In this document: positions 26,093 through 34,701 of the stretch, piece by piece
How the letters are laid out: every line of letters starts with the position of its first letter
Numbering within the stretch: the stretch's first letter is position 1
DNA from: Saprospiraceae bacterium
GTDB lineage: Bacteria > Bacteroidota > Bacteroidia > Chitinophagales > Saprospiraceae
Assembly: GCA_029212405.1 (NCBI GenBank)
Contig: JARGNR010000047.1
Span: 1-49,833 of the forward strand
Length of the DNA stretch: 49,833 nucleotides
Direction of reading: 5' to 3'
Made by a program: the position numbers and the translations under genes
The notes under the pieces: model-generated
Told to the model about the DNA's origin: nothing
Databases searched by the model: none
Seen by the model: the letters and a program-made list of their open reading frames with translations, nothing else

Positions 26093-27985
26093 TTAATACG
26101 CTCTTTTATCATTGTTTTCCATATAATTAATAAACGATCTATTCACGACTCTCGTTCCTCCAACAGTCGGATAATTTCCAGTGAAATACCAATCGCCTGT
26201 GTTATTAGGACATGCTTTGTGTAAATTGGTCACAGTCTGATAGATTACTTTAACTTCAATGTCCAATCCTTCCGGAGTGACAATCTCTGAAATCTTGTCA
26301 GAAATCTGTTCATATGTAAATTCGTCGTACAATGGTTGCACTTGATTGATCATTTCACCCACTGGTTTTTGCTCTTCGGCCAGACATCGCTTGTAGGCTT
26401 CATCCAAAAGGTTTGACTTATTATTTTCCTTTAATAATTGCACCAATGCTTTGAAGGCCGCAAATTCTTTCATCCTACTCATATCAATCCCATAGCAATC
26501 CGGATATCGAATCTGAGGTGCTGAAGAAACAATGACAATTTTCTTTGGCTTCAATCTGGACAAACTGAATATAATACTATCTCTTAAAGTTGTCCCTCTT
26601 ACAATACTATCATCAATCAATACCAGAGTATCAACATTATTTCTCACTATTCCATACGTCACATCGTATACATGTGCGACCATCTCTCCTCTCACCACAT
26701 CGTCCGCTATAAAGGTCCGCATCTTAGCATCTTTAACCGCAATTTTTTCAATTCTTGGAGTGATCGCCAATATTTTATCCATCTCCTCATCGGTATAATC
26801 CGTACTCAGTTCTCTAATTTTCTTTTTCCGTATGGTATTGGTATATTTTTCTAGCCCTTGCACCATTCCAAAAAAGGAAACCTCTGCCGTATTAGGAATA
26901 AATGAGAAAATAGTGTGCTCAAAGTCTTCATCTACAGCTTTAATAATTTCAGGCACCAATAATTCACCCAATTTTTTTCGCTCCAAATAAATATCTCGAT
27001 CCGTTCCTCTTGAAAAGTAGATCCGTTCAAAAGAGCAAGCCGTTCTGTCCAATTGTTCTTTACACAACACCTCACTTACACTTCCATTCTTCTTAATTAT
27101 CAAAGCGTGACCTCTTTGCAATTCTTTCACTTCATTGATAGAAACTCCAATACATGTTTGAATGGCAGGACGCTCTGATGCAACAACAACGATTTCATCG
27201 TCTTGATAATAAAATGCGGGTCGAATTCCTGAAGGATCTCTGAATACAAATGCATCTCCATGACCAATTAATCCAGCCATCACATACCCTCCATCAAACT
27301 TTCGACTGGCTCTTTGCAACAACCGCGTCACATCCAAATGCTCCGCAATTAATGTATTGATCTGTTGATTGGTATACCCTTCAGGTTTGAACCATGAAAA
27401 AAGTCGCTGAACTTCATCATCTAAAAAATGACCGATCTTCTCCAAAACAGTAACAGTGTCCGACTTCTCTTTTGGGTATTGCCCAAATCCAACCAATTCT
27501 TCAAACAACTCGTCTACATTTGTCAAGTTAAAATTACCCGCTAAAACCAAATTTCTGGTGATGTAGTTGTTTTGTCTTAAAAAAGGATGGACCGTCTCTA
27601 TCGTATTGGCTCCATGGGTACCGTACCTCAAATGGCCCAATAACAATTCACCTGTATACGGTTTATTTATCTTCAACCATTCTGGGTCATTCCTTTGCTC
27701 CTCTGTCAATTCATTAAAATGACTAAAAACCCCTTCAAATAAATGCTTGATGTATTGAGGATTATTACTTCTCTTTCTGCTGATATATCGACTACCAGGA
27801 GGCATATCCAACTTAATGGTCGCTATACCAGCACCATCTTGTCCTCTATTCCTTTGTTTTTGAAGTAAAAGCTGCATTTTATTCAGCCCATACAGTGCGG
27901 TACCATACTTTTTATGGTAATAACTAAGCGGTTTTAATAATCTGATGACTGCTAAACCGCATTCGTGGTGAATTTGATCACTCAT
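26093..27985 (-). CDS. Amidophosphoribosyltransferase-type protein (PurF family, long form)
   Basis: 630 residues, longer than classic PurF (about 470-505). The N-terminal class II glutamine amidotransferase has its nucleophile at Cys9 (HHECGLAVI), implying removal of an 8-residue propeptide, plus RGQDGAG and LGHLRYGTHG. The C-terminal phosphoribosyltransferase domain has the PRPP loop VLIDDSIVRGTT at about residues 453-464. PurF makes 5-phosphoribosylamine, the first step of purine synthesis. The extra length comes from insertions and a C-terminal extension (NNTGDWYFTGNYPTVGG ...). Several Cys (Cys in ACSFERIYF, YPDCYGID, KACPNN) could match the Fe-S ligands of the B. subtilis type. No pur neighbours are present; it could be a paralogue rather than the pathway enzyme. 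Confidence 0.88.
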   Translation of the reverse strand: MSDQIHHECGLAVIRLLKPLSYYHKKYGTALYGLNKMQLLLQKQRNRGQDGAGIATIKLDMPPGSRYISRKRSNNPQYIKHLFEGVFSHFNELTEEQRNDPEWLKINKPYTGELLLGHLRYGTHGANTIETVHPFLRQNNYITRNLVLAGNFNLTNVDELFEELVGFGQYPKEKSDTVTVLEKIGHFLDDEVQRLFSWFKPEGYTNQQINTLIAEHLDVTRLLQRASRKFDGGYVMAGLIGHGDAFVFRDPSGIRPAFYYQDDEIVVVASERPAIQTCIGVSINEVKELQRGHALIIKKNGSVSEVLCKEQLDRTACSFERIYFSRGTDRDIYLERKKLGELLVPEIIKAVDEDFEHTIFSFIPNTAEVSFFGMVQGLEKYTNTIRKKKIRELSTDYTDEEMDKILAITPRIEKIAVKDAKMRTFIADDVVRGEMVAHVYDVTYGIVRNNVDTLVLIDDSIVRGTTLRDSIIFSLSRLKPKKIVIVSSAPQIRYPDCYGIDMSRMKEFAAFKALVQLLKENNKSNLLDEAYKRCLAEEQKPVGEMINQVQPLYDEFTYEQISDKISEIVTPEGLDIEVKVIYQTVTNLHKACPNNTGDWYFTGNYPTVGGTRVVNRSFINYMENNDKRAY

Positions 27986-28014
27986 GGAGTTGCTCCGTTA
28001 CTTTAGTAAGCATG

Positions 28015-28022
28015 CAAATGTA
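28015..28022 (-). promoter_or_regulatory. Promoter of the PurF-type gene, TACATTTG
   Basis: The plus-strand caaatgta is TACATTTG on the minus strand, 30 bases upstream of ATG 27985. Confidence 0.55.
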
Positions 28023-28296
28023 CAATTTTACCCAACGAAATACCCTATGTTTTATTTATAAATCACGTTTTTTAAATGAGAATCAATAGAATGTCTTTTA
28101 TACCACATTTTTTAATCTTGTGGAATAAGAACAATCCTCTTTTAGAAACCTTTAAAATTAGGAGGTAAATCATTAATATTTAATTAAATACTTCTTCAAA
28201 GTGTCATAATTAATACCGTTCTTTTATAATTGCTAGCCTGGAATAGTCAGACCTTTTAAAATTGTTTGTATTTTGCCATTTAATAATAATGATAAT
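28023..28296. other. AT-rich divergent intergenic region
   Basis: The remainder of the region between the PurF-type and CHU_C genes. Near its right end, gtattttg is one base short of a TAnnTTTG element for the rightward gene. Nothing else was seen. Confidence 0.4.
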
Positions 28297-30912
28297 ATGT
28301 ACCATAGGATAATAGCAACGCTTGCACTTACATTCATTTTCTATACCGGTTTTGGCCAAGAAGCATATCATAGGTTGTATGAAACAAACTTAAATGTTCC
28401 ATCTACAACGATAGACACGTTGTTCTATCATATGAGCAGTACTACAACTGAAGGTGATGTATTTGCTATGGGTACCAAAAGAGTTGGGGATGAAGATTTA
28501 ACGATCGTCTTCACAAAACATGATTACAAGGGAAACATTAAGTGGTCCAAAGAATTAGATTTAGGACAAGACAGTGTTGAGATTCTCAGTTTAGGTGATT
28601 ATAATTTTAATGGAACTCAAGATAGTATATTGTTTACCATCAATGCGAATATCAATGGCGACCCTGCTATGATATTTGGGCGATTAGAAGGTGGTGGAAA
28701 TTTAATAGACCTAAGAACAGTCGGTGGCAGTAATCCATTGAGTGATGTATCTGCAAGATCGTTAACTGCACCCTTCTTTGGTCAGAGTGATTTATTATTA
28801 AGACCTTCTGTATTGCCAACCATCAATAGAATTGGTCCAGCAGACAGTCTCGTTTGGTCTAGAACTTATGAATTTAATAATACAGATGGAGACATCGTAC
28901 TAGATGCCGTTACCGATATCAAACAGAGTGCAGATTCTACTTTTGTAATTACTGGTACATCCAATAATGGAGGAGAAGAATTTGTTGTAGCAAAATTAGA
29001 TAGCAATGGAGTACAACTTTGGGCAGAATCCTATACGTTCTCTGTAGCAGGAATAGAAAACATTTTACCTGTTGAAGTTAGATCTCTATCTGATCGAAAT
29101 ACGGCCGTGGTGGGAACATACGGAACAGGAGGAAGTTCAGTGGAAGGATTTGTTGCTGTCTTGGATACTGCAGGAGGAATAATAATGGCTGAAAACATTA
29201 TTGTTGAAGGTAATAATACAGACCTCATCAATTTTGTTGAAGGAGATGATGGAACACTTTGGATTTCAGGAATCGTCACTCAGAATGATTCAACACTGTA
29301 TTTCACTACAAATATGAGTTTGGATGGTACTATTAATTGGACTACCTTCTACAATCAAGAAGTAAGCTTCACACAACCATTTACAACGACTCTATTGAAT
29401 GTGCAAAGTACAGGAGGAGCTACTTTAGTAGGACACGGTTTCAAAGACGATACCGAAGTGATGCATGTAATGAAACATAATGCTCAAGGTGTCATTACAA
29501 CTGATGGGGTGGTCCCATGTTCAGACACACTGACCACTACTACCATTGATTTAGTGATGCTTTCTGACACCTTAACTTCTACTATAGAAAATGGTGGTTT
29601 ATTTTATAATATTTTGGAACATGAGTTGAATGGTTTTAGTGGATTCACTCCACCACAATTGAATATTGACCAACAATACCCTCCATTTTGCCCTAATGAA
29701 GTTATTGATACATTGCTGATTGCATCTGTTTCTGGTGTAGATCCAGAAAATGTGTCCTACATGTGGAGTACTGGTGAGTTTTCAGATACGATTCGAGTCA
29801 TGGAAGAAGGACAATATTCCGTAACTGTAACTGTAAATCAAGATATCTGCTTCAAAATGTGCGATACGATAGAATTGACAAGATTGATGTTGCCTGGTAT
29901 AGCTATTACCCAAGATAATAATCAATTCTGTGAAAATGGGATTGTCGTGCTGACTGGTAATTATACCCCTGGAGCCCTTGGAGAAACCTATTTATGGAAT
30001 ACAGGAGAAATAACGCCTTCAATTGATGTCACCGAACCAGGATTATATTCCGTTACTGTTACCGATGACTGTGGCGAAATGGCTTCTGATGCATTAGAAA
30101 TGGCATTGCCTGATATATCATTTAATGCGAATGGTGGGCCAAATTTTGTTAATTTCTGCACAAATGGCGGAGTAGAATTGAATACTGGAGTTGTACCTGC
30201 AGATATAGAATTTGACAATTTTTCTTATGAATGGTCTACGGGTCCTGAAGACACCGCGGACTCGCTCATTGTAAATGAAGATGGAATGTATCAAGTAACT
30301 ATTTCGAACCAATGCGGTGTAATGGAAATTATTAACTACGATATAACTGTCCCCGTAATTCCTACTACTGGAGAAATCACTTTCGATCTGAATTGCAATG
30401 AAGAAAACCCAAACTTATCAACTATAGAGTTTGAAGGAACATCTGAGATAGGAGACCAATCATATCTAGATTTAACAATATCGGATTTAATTAATCCATT
30501 AAATTCAGTTACAGGAATGAATCCTTCTGGCTCATTAAGTTTAAGTTCATATTATGTAGAACTAAAGATTTGTGAAGAAATTGTAGATTCATTAAATATT
30601 GATACTCGAGCATTATGCGGAGGACTATTAAGATATCCAATCGCATTTTTTCCTGGAGGACAAGATGAATTTTCAACCACCTTCGGACCTATTCCAAGTG
30701 ATACTATGAATCTAGATCGAATTTCAGATGTAGAGTTCAAAGTATTTAATAGATGGGGCGAAACGGTTTTTGAATCCAACGCGATTTTAGAAGCATGGGA
30801 TGGAACGCATAAAGGAGAGCCAGCACCAAGTGAGGTATATATCTGGTATGTGTCTTATTTTATTGATGGTCAACAGATTCTAGAGAAGGGAGACGTCACG
30901 TTATTGAGATAA
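28297..30912 (+). CDS. Surface protein with type B T9SS sorting domain (CHU_C)
   Basis: 871 residues from ATG 28297 (a TTG eight codons earlier lies outside the signal peptide). Signal peptide MYHRIIATLALTFIFYTGFGQ. The N-terminal ~370 residues look like a beta-propeller or repeat fold (ITGTSNNGGEEFVVAKLDSNG; VVGTYGTGGSSVEGFVAVLD), followed by PKD/SprB-like units (YMWSTGEFSDTIRVMEEGQY; YLWNTGEITPSIDVTEPGLY; YEWSTGPEDTADSLIVNEDG). The end is a CHU_C/type B domain (FKVFNRWGETVFES ... GEPAPSEVYIWYVSYF ... KGDVTLLR). It is exported by T9SS to the cell surface, as in gliding and adhesion proteins. The next gene starts 2 bases after the stop. Confidence 0.88.
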   Translation: MYHRIIATLALTFIFYTGFGQEAYHRLYETNLNVPSTTIDTLFYHMSSTTTEGDVFAMGTKRVGDEDLTIVFTKHDYKGNIKWSKELDLGQDSVEILSLGDYNFNGTQDSILFTINANINGDPAMIFGRLEGGGNLIDLRTVGGSNPLSDVSARSLTAPFFGQSDLLLRPSVLPTINRIGPADSLVWSRTYEFNNTDGDIVLDAVTDIKQSADSTFVITGTSNNGGEEFVVAKLDSNGVQLWAESYTFSVAGIENILPVEVRSLSDRNTAVVGTYGTGGSSVEGFVAVLDTAGGIIMAENIIVEGNNTDLINFVEGDDGTLWISGIVTQNDSTLYFTTNMSLDGTINWTTFYNQEVSFTQPFTTTLLNVQSTGGATLVGHGFKDDTEVMHVMKHNAQGVITTDGVVPCSDTLTTTTIDLVMLSDTLTSTIENGGLFYNILEHELNGFSGFTPPQLNIDQQYPPFCPNEVIDTLLIASVSGVDPENVSYMWSTGEFSDTIRVMEEGQYSVTVTVNQDICFKMCDTIELTRLMLPGIAITQDNNQFCENGIVVLTGNYTPGALGETYLWNTGEITPSIDVTEPGLYSVTVTDDCGEMASDALEMALPDISFNANGGPNFVNFCTNGGVELNTGVVPADIEFDNFSYEWSTGPEDTADSLIVNEDGMYQVTISNQCGVMEIINYDITVPVIPTTGEITFDLNCNEENPNLSTIEFEGTSEIGDQSYLDLTISDLINPLNSVTGMNPSGSLSLSSYYVELKICEEIVDSLNIDTRALCGGLLRYPIAFFPGGQDEFSTTFGPIPSDTMNLDRISDVEFKVFNRWGETVFESNAILEAWDGTHKGEPAPSEVYIWYVSYFIDGQQILEKGDVTLLR

Positions 30913-30914
30913 GG

Positions 30915-31883
30915 ATGCTTGACTTAGTCATTATAGGAGGAGGCCCTTCTGGAATTAATTGTGCCATTGAAGCTCAAAAGGCTCATTTGAATTATGTGGT
31001 GCTGGAAAAAGGAGTATTGGTCAATTCCATATTTCACTTTCCTGCAAATATGACCTTCTTTTCTACGAGTAAAAAGTTAGAAATAGCAGGTGTTCCTTTC
31101 ATTTCTCATTCAGATAAGCCTACACGTCGTGAAGCATTAGAATATTATAGACGTTTGATGGAAAGTTATAACTTGGCCATCGATTTTGATATGCAGGTAC
31201 TAGGAATGCATAAAAAGGACGGACATTATAGTATCTCAACCTCTGAAGGTGAATACCACACCAAATACGTGATTGTAGCAACTGGGTTTTATGACAAACC
31301 TAATCTCATGGGAGTGCCTGGAGAAAACCTGCCTAAAGTCAAACATTACTACGATGAAGTGCATCACTATATCCGTAAAAAAGTAATGGTTGTTGGTGGA
31401 GCCAATTCCGCTTGTGATGTAGCACTGGAATGTTGGCAAAAGGGAGCAGATGTGACCATGGCGGTCCGAGGATCAGAATTGTATCAACGGGTCAAGTATT
31501 GGATCCTTCCCAATATTGAAAATCGGATTAAAGAAGGGTCGATCCAGGCACATTTCAACACTACTATAAAAGAGATCTTACCAAAATCAGTGATCTTGAA
31601 TACTCCAGAAGGAGAAAAGACCATTTACAACGATTATGTTCTCGCGATGACCGGCTATTCTCCCAATTATGAATTGTTAGAAAATCTAGGATTAGCTATT
31701 GATACGGATGAATTGAGAACACCCATTTTTGATGAAAATACGTTGGAGAGTAATTTGCCAGGAGTATATTTAGCCGGTGTGGTGAATGGAGGTCTAAAAA
31801 CCAATAAATATTTCATTGAAAACACACGGCATCATGCGGATGTGATCGTGCGAAATATTGAATTGAAGGAAGGGATCCTATAA
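30915..31883 (+). CDS. ypdA: YpdA-type FAD/NAD(P)H disulfide reductase
   Basis: 322 residues. Two Rossmann motifs: FAD binding LVIIGGGPSGINCAIEA at the N-terminus and NAD(P)H binding VMVVGGANSACDVALECW in the middle, plus FFSTSKKLEIAGVPF and the C-terminal GVYLAGVVNGG. There is no CxxC thioredoxin-reductase pair, which fits YpdA/Bdr, the putative bacillithiol-disulfide reductase. Bacillithiol synthesis genes are not in the window, so the thiol substrate is inferred. The gene follows the CHU_C gene by 2 bases. Its last ~146 bases recur at 34545-34690, so its 3' end marks the left edge of an island. Confidence 0.9.
   Translation: MLDLVIIGGGPSGINCAIEAQKAHLNYVVLEKGVLVNSIFHFPANMTFFSTSKKLEIAGVPFISHSDKPTRREALEYYRRLMESYNLAIDFDMQVLGMHKKDGHYSISTSEGEYHTKYVIVATGFYDKPNLMGVPGENLPKVKHYYDEVHHYIRKKVMVVGGANSACDVALECWQKGADVTMAVRGSELYQRVKYWILPNIENRIKEGSIQAHFNTTIKEILPKSVILNTPEGEKTIYNDYVLAMTGYSPNYELLENLGLAIDTDELRTPIFDENTLESNLPGVYLAGVVNGGLKTNKYFIENTRHHADVIVRNIELKEGIL
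31731..31876 (+). repeat. Direct repeat, copy A: 3' end of ypdA
   Basis: Matches 34545-34690 (offset 2814 bases) with only three differences, all within the first ~20 bases, then about 125 bases identical. After the repeat, the two copies end differently but in the same frame (ATC CTA TAA here, ATT GCG TAA in copy B). Confidence 0.95.
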
Positions 31884-31968
31884 ACATTCATTTCTAGCAT
31901 TTTTCAAGCTAAATCTCAAGTACTGGCATAGTTTTAGTGTTTTAAATAATAATTAAACCAAAAAAGCT

Positions 31969-32379
31969 ATGCGATATCTAAAAGTAATTCTTTTATTCCT
32001 ATCCCCCTATCTGTTATTGTGTCAAATAGATCCAAATGATCCAACTTCTGGTGAAGAAGCAATCGAAGCATCATTAGTTCAACCCACCATTGACGATGGA
32101 TGTAATAACGGCTCCATTACTTTGTCCATTAATGGTGGCTATGCTCCATATTCTTACCTGTGGGATTATAATGATTCTTCAACATCTACCTTATCTGATA
32201 TTGGAGAAGGCGTCTATTGTGTCACCGTTACAGACAATTTATGCGGAGAAGCCAGTACTTGTTTTAATTTAAACTGTGTCCCATTCTCTATTAATGGAGA
32301 GGTAACCCCATGCACTTCAACTAGTTTTGGAGAAATAGATATAACAATAGACGGAGAAGGCTTGGGAGGCTGCAGCTGA
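31969..32379 (+). CDS. Truncated secreted protein with SprB-type repeat
   Basis: 136 residues: signal peptide MRYLKVILLFLSPYLLLC, then a complete SprB-like unit (NNGSITLSINGGYAPYSYLWDYNDSS ... GVYCVTVTDNLCG) and the start of a second (STSFGEIDITIDGEGLGGCS) that stops abruptly mid-unit. There is no T9SS sorting domain. It looks like the N-terminal stub of a longer T9SS surface protein whose remainder was lost or replaced. It is the first gene of the island downstream of ypdA. Confidence 0.6.
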   Translation: MRYLKVILLFLSPYLLLCQIDPNDPTSGEEAIEASLVQPTIDDGCNNGSITLSINGGYAPYSYLWDYNDSSTSTLSDIGEGVYCVTVTDNLCGEASTCFNLNCVPFSINGEVTPCTSTSFGEIDITIDGEGLGGCS

Positions 32380-32428
32380 TAATGGTATGATAATAAAAAA
32401 ACCATTTTCATAAAATATATACAGTAAT

Positions 32429-32884
32429 ATGAATAAAATAGTTGGAATAAAGGAAGTAATTTTAGCTGGTGAAAAATTCAAAGACCCAGTTTTTGAAATT
32501 AATGATGATCTACTTATTAATTTGTTTAGATATTCTTCTAATGAGGTTGATGACCTTTTTCTAAATAAATTAAACAAAATCAGACTTGCCACTTCAATTA
32601 ATGAACATGCAAAATTAAAAGATTTTGAAGTTAGACAGGATGAAATTCTGGAATATGAAAGAGAATTACCTGTACACATAAGGGAAGATACAGGTTTTAA
32701 ATTGGGCAGATTGATACATCTACAAAGTTACATTCACAGTACTCATCTATACTATCGTATTGAGTCAGACGAAATCGTGTTATTGCAATATTTAGTTGGA
32801 TATGAAACTAGATTAAGGTTATTTAATTCAAAGTATTTTATAAATCTATGTAACCAATGGAAAGAACAAATATCCAAAACTTAA
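32429..32884 (+). CDS. Orphan island protein, 151 aa (possible immunity protein)
   Basis: Soluble, charged, mostly helical; no signal peptide or membrane segment. It begins MNKIVGIKEVILAGEKF and ends NLCNQWKEQISKT. I do not recognise a family. Its size, cytosolic nature and position behind a truncated secreted protein in a toxin-bearing island suit an orphan immunity protein, but nothing in the sequence proves it. Confidence 0.55.
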   Translation: MNKIVGIKEVILAGEKFKDPVFEINDDLLINLFRYSSNEVDDLFLNKLNKIRLATSINEHAKLKDFEVRQDEILEYERELPVHIREDTGFKLGRLIHLQSYIHSTHLYYRIESDEIVLLQYLVGYETRLRLFNSKYFINLCNQWKEQISKT

Positions 32885-32890
32885 AACTTT

Positions 32891-33067
32891 TCAACATGAT
32901 TTTGGTGGTTTATAATGTATTAAAGCCCTAGTATCATTTAGAGAGTAGCCACACTTTTATTAAAGGAGTCTTTGAACTTTTTTATTGGTGAGCACTTTTT
33001 CGTTAAAAGAGAAGATGGGTTTATTTTCTTCATTGAGCTATTCTATAAGCTTGACAAGTTCTATCAT
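32891..33067 (-). pseudogene. Decayed excisionase-type helix-turn-helix gene
   Basis: The minus strand gives MIELVKLIE-stop-LNEENKPIFSFNE, then after a frameshift GYSLNDTRALIHYKPPKS before a stop. These resemble the start and end of small Bacteroidota HTH_17/excisionase proteins (LNEENKPI.tF.E ... LYKlT....IPHYKP). The middle is scrambled. The call rests on remembered family patterns and is tentative. Upstream on the same strand (33066-33240) one frame stays open without a start, possibly more of the same locus. Confidence 0.35.
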
Positions 33068-33239
33068 AGGTTATCTTCTATTGTCACTTCTTGAAGGATT
33101 GCGCCTTCATTTTTAACTAATTGATCCTTGATCATACTAAAGAGGGTTGATATATTTGGTAACTTTTCGATTATAAATGACTTATCTAAATTACAATATG
33201 ATAGTAATACCTTATTGGTTTTAAAAAATTGGAGAATAT

Positions 33240-33755
33240 TTGCTAAAAAATGCGAAAGGATTTTTAGATAAAAAAATAAAGAAAATTGATAAAGATAACC
33301 ATTTCAAAAATGGAGGCCATGATTTTGAAATAGAGTGGGCTTTACATATTGCCATACAAGAAAAGTATGTAAGGTTAGACGCATTGGGTTTCCCTGATTT
33401 CTTAGATGACATTGGACAACATGCTTATCATCTAAAAAAAATCAATGGCCCTGGTCCAGGAGAAAACAAATTAGGTACTTTTGCAGCAGATGCTGTTAAA
33501 CAGTTTAAACCAAGTGCAGAACCAGCGCCATCGAACTACTCAAAAAATGTTTTTATTAAAAACAATAATCCAAATAATCCACATTATAATGCAAGCCAAC
33601 GAGAATTGATAGAATATCTTCAAGGATATAATCAAAATAGCGGTACACCAATGTACCCTGGACCATCTGGCACTTTAAATGGAATGGATAAGTTTATAAT
33701 TAAAAACAATACTGGAATACATGAAATATTAGGTTTATTAATAGATGTACAATGA
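33240..33755 (+). CDS. Start-less toxin-like C-terminal domain, 171 aa
   Basis: The frame is open from just after a TAA at 33222 and has no usable ATG; TTG 33240 is the only near-start codon before LLKNAKGFLDKK. The protein has no signal peptide. Features: GGHDFEIEWALHIAIQEKY, a Gly/Pro linker (NGPGPGENKLG), and HYNASQRELIEYLQGYN with NNTGIHEILGLLIDVQ at the end. I recognise no catalytic family. Lack of a start, position in the island, and a 4-base ATGA overlap with the next gene are what is expected of the 'beheaded' C-terminal toxin domain of a polymorphic toxin with its immunity gene. That reading is inference. Confidence 0.5.
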   Translation: MLKNAKGFLDKKIKKIDKDNHFKNGGHDFEIEWALHIAIQEKYVRLDALGFPDFLDDIGQHAYHLKKINGPGPGENKLGTFAADAVKQFKPSAEPAPSNYSKNVFIKNNNPNNPHYNASQRELIEYLQGYNQNSGTPMYPGPSGTLNGMDKFIIKNNTGIHEILGLLIDVQ

Positions 33756-34498
33756 AGAACTACTGGAGTATAAAACCAGATAACGGATCCTTTTATTATC
33801 AATTTGTTTTAAAACAAAACAAGTATGATATTGTATTGATTAAAGAATTACTGAATTTAATTGTCTTATCTGGCTGGGAGTTTGGGATTATAAAACTATT
33901 AGATCAAATATCAGTATTTTAATATTTTTATTAATATTTAAAAATATTTAATATTTTCTTATAAAAAAAGTTTAATTTAAACGACTTTGAGAAAAATATT
34001 AGGTTTTTTCAACAGGCTTTTCCATATTTAGGAAGTGATTATAAAAACCCTCATGTAATAGTTACACAGCTTGCATTCTATAATGAAAATGGAGAAATAG
34101 AGATAAAGGATGTATTTACAAATGAAGTGTTTTATCCGCTTCTTAATCCTTATAGAGTGCATTTATACCATCACTCTGAAACAGGTTCTTATAGCCCACT
34201 ATTTTTAGAATTATCGATTTCTAAAAGTAGAGATCTTGTTCTAATAATATCTTCTGGACTAGATATTTGGTTGCCATATTATAAACCTGATTATGATATT
34301 GATAATCAAAAATTGGAAGATTTTCCAATAAATGAATACGGTTATATTGACAATAGAGAATTGTATCTACTCAATACTCCAAGACTGCTTGGCTTTGTAA
34401 AAAAAATAAGAAAATTCTTTGAAAGAAACAATGGAACAGAGTTGTCAGATAAAAATAGAATAGAGGAGTTACCAGTATTTCCATGGTATGAAAAATAA
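33752..34498 (+). pseudogene. Partner (immunity-like) gene interrupted by a 54-bp AT-rich insertion
   Basis: ATG 33752 overlaps the upstream TGA. The frame codes for 56 residues (MKNYWSIKPDNGSFYYQF ... KLLDQISVF), hits TAA at 33920, then resumes in the same frame at about 33974 (NLNDFEKNIRFFQQAF ...) through to 34498 (...LPVFPWYEK). The interrupting stretch is 54 bases of nearly pure A/T with three in-frame stops, flanked by a short direct repeat (tttaat). Without it the protein would be 230 residues, soluble, aromatic-rich, with no signal peptide. It therefore looks like a recently broken immunity-type gene; the distal part may still be made from GTG 34127. Confidence 0.55.
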
Positions 34499-34544
34499 AG
34501 TGTTCTATAGTTTGAACTTTACAATGTTTCGCATTTGAATAGAA

Positions 34545-34697
34545 GATGAAGATACGCTGGAAAGTAATTTGCCAGGAGTATATTTAGCCGGTGTGGTGAA
34601 TGGAGGTCTAAAAACCAATAAATATTTCATTGAAAACACACGGCATCATGCGGATGTGATCGTGCGAAATATTGAATTGAAGGAAGGGATTGCGTAA
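34545..34697 (+). pseudogene. ypdA: Second copy of the ypdA 3' end (copy B)
   Basis: It encodes the last ~50 residues of the YpdA-type protein in frame to a TAA (…EGIA). It differs from copy A at three positions in its first ~20 bases and at the last codon(s). There is no start or upstream part, so it is not a gene. It marks the right edge of the inserted segment and is probably the displaced original 3' end, or came with the insert. Confidence 0.9.
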
Positions 34698-34701
34698 TAT
34701 T

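Noticed and set aside
33014-33115. Short hydrophobic plus-strand ORF (33 codons) in the island
   Set aside because: Too short, and the opposite strand gives a better coding reading (HTH remnant).
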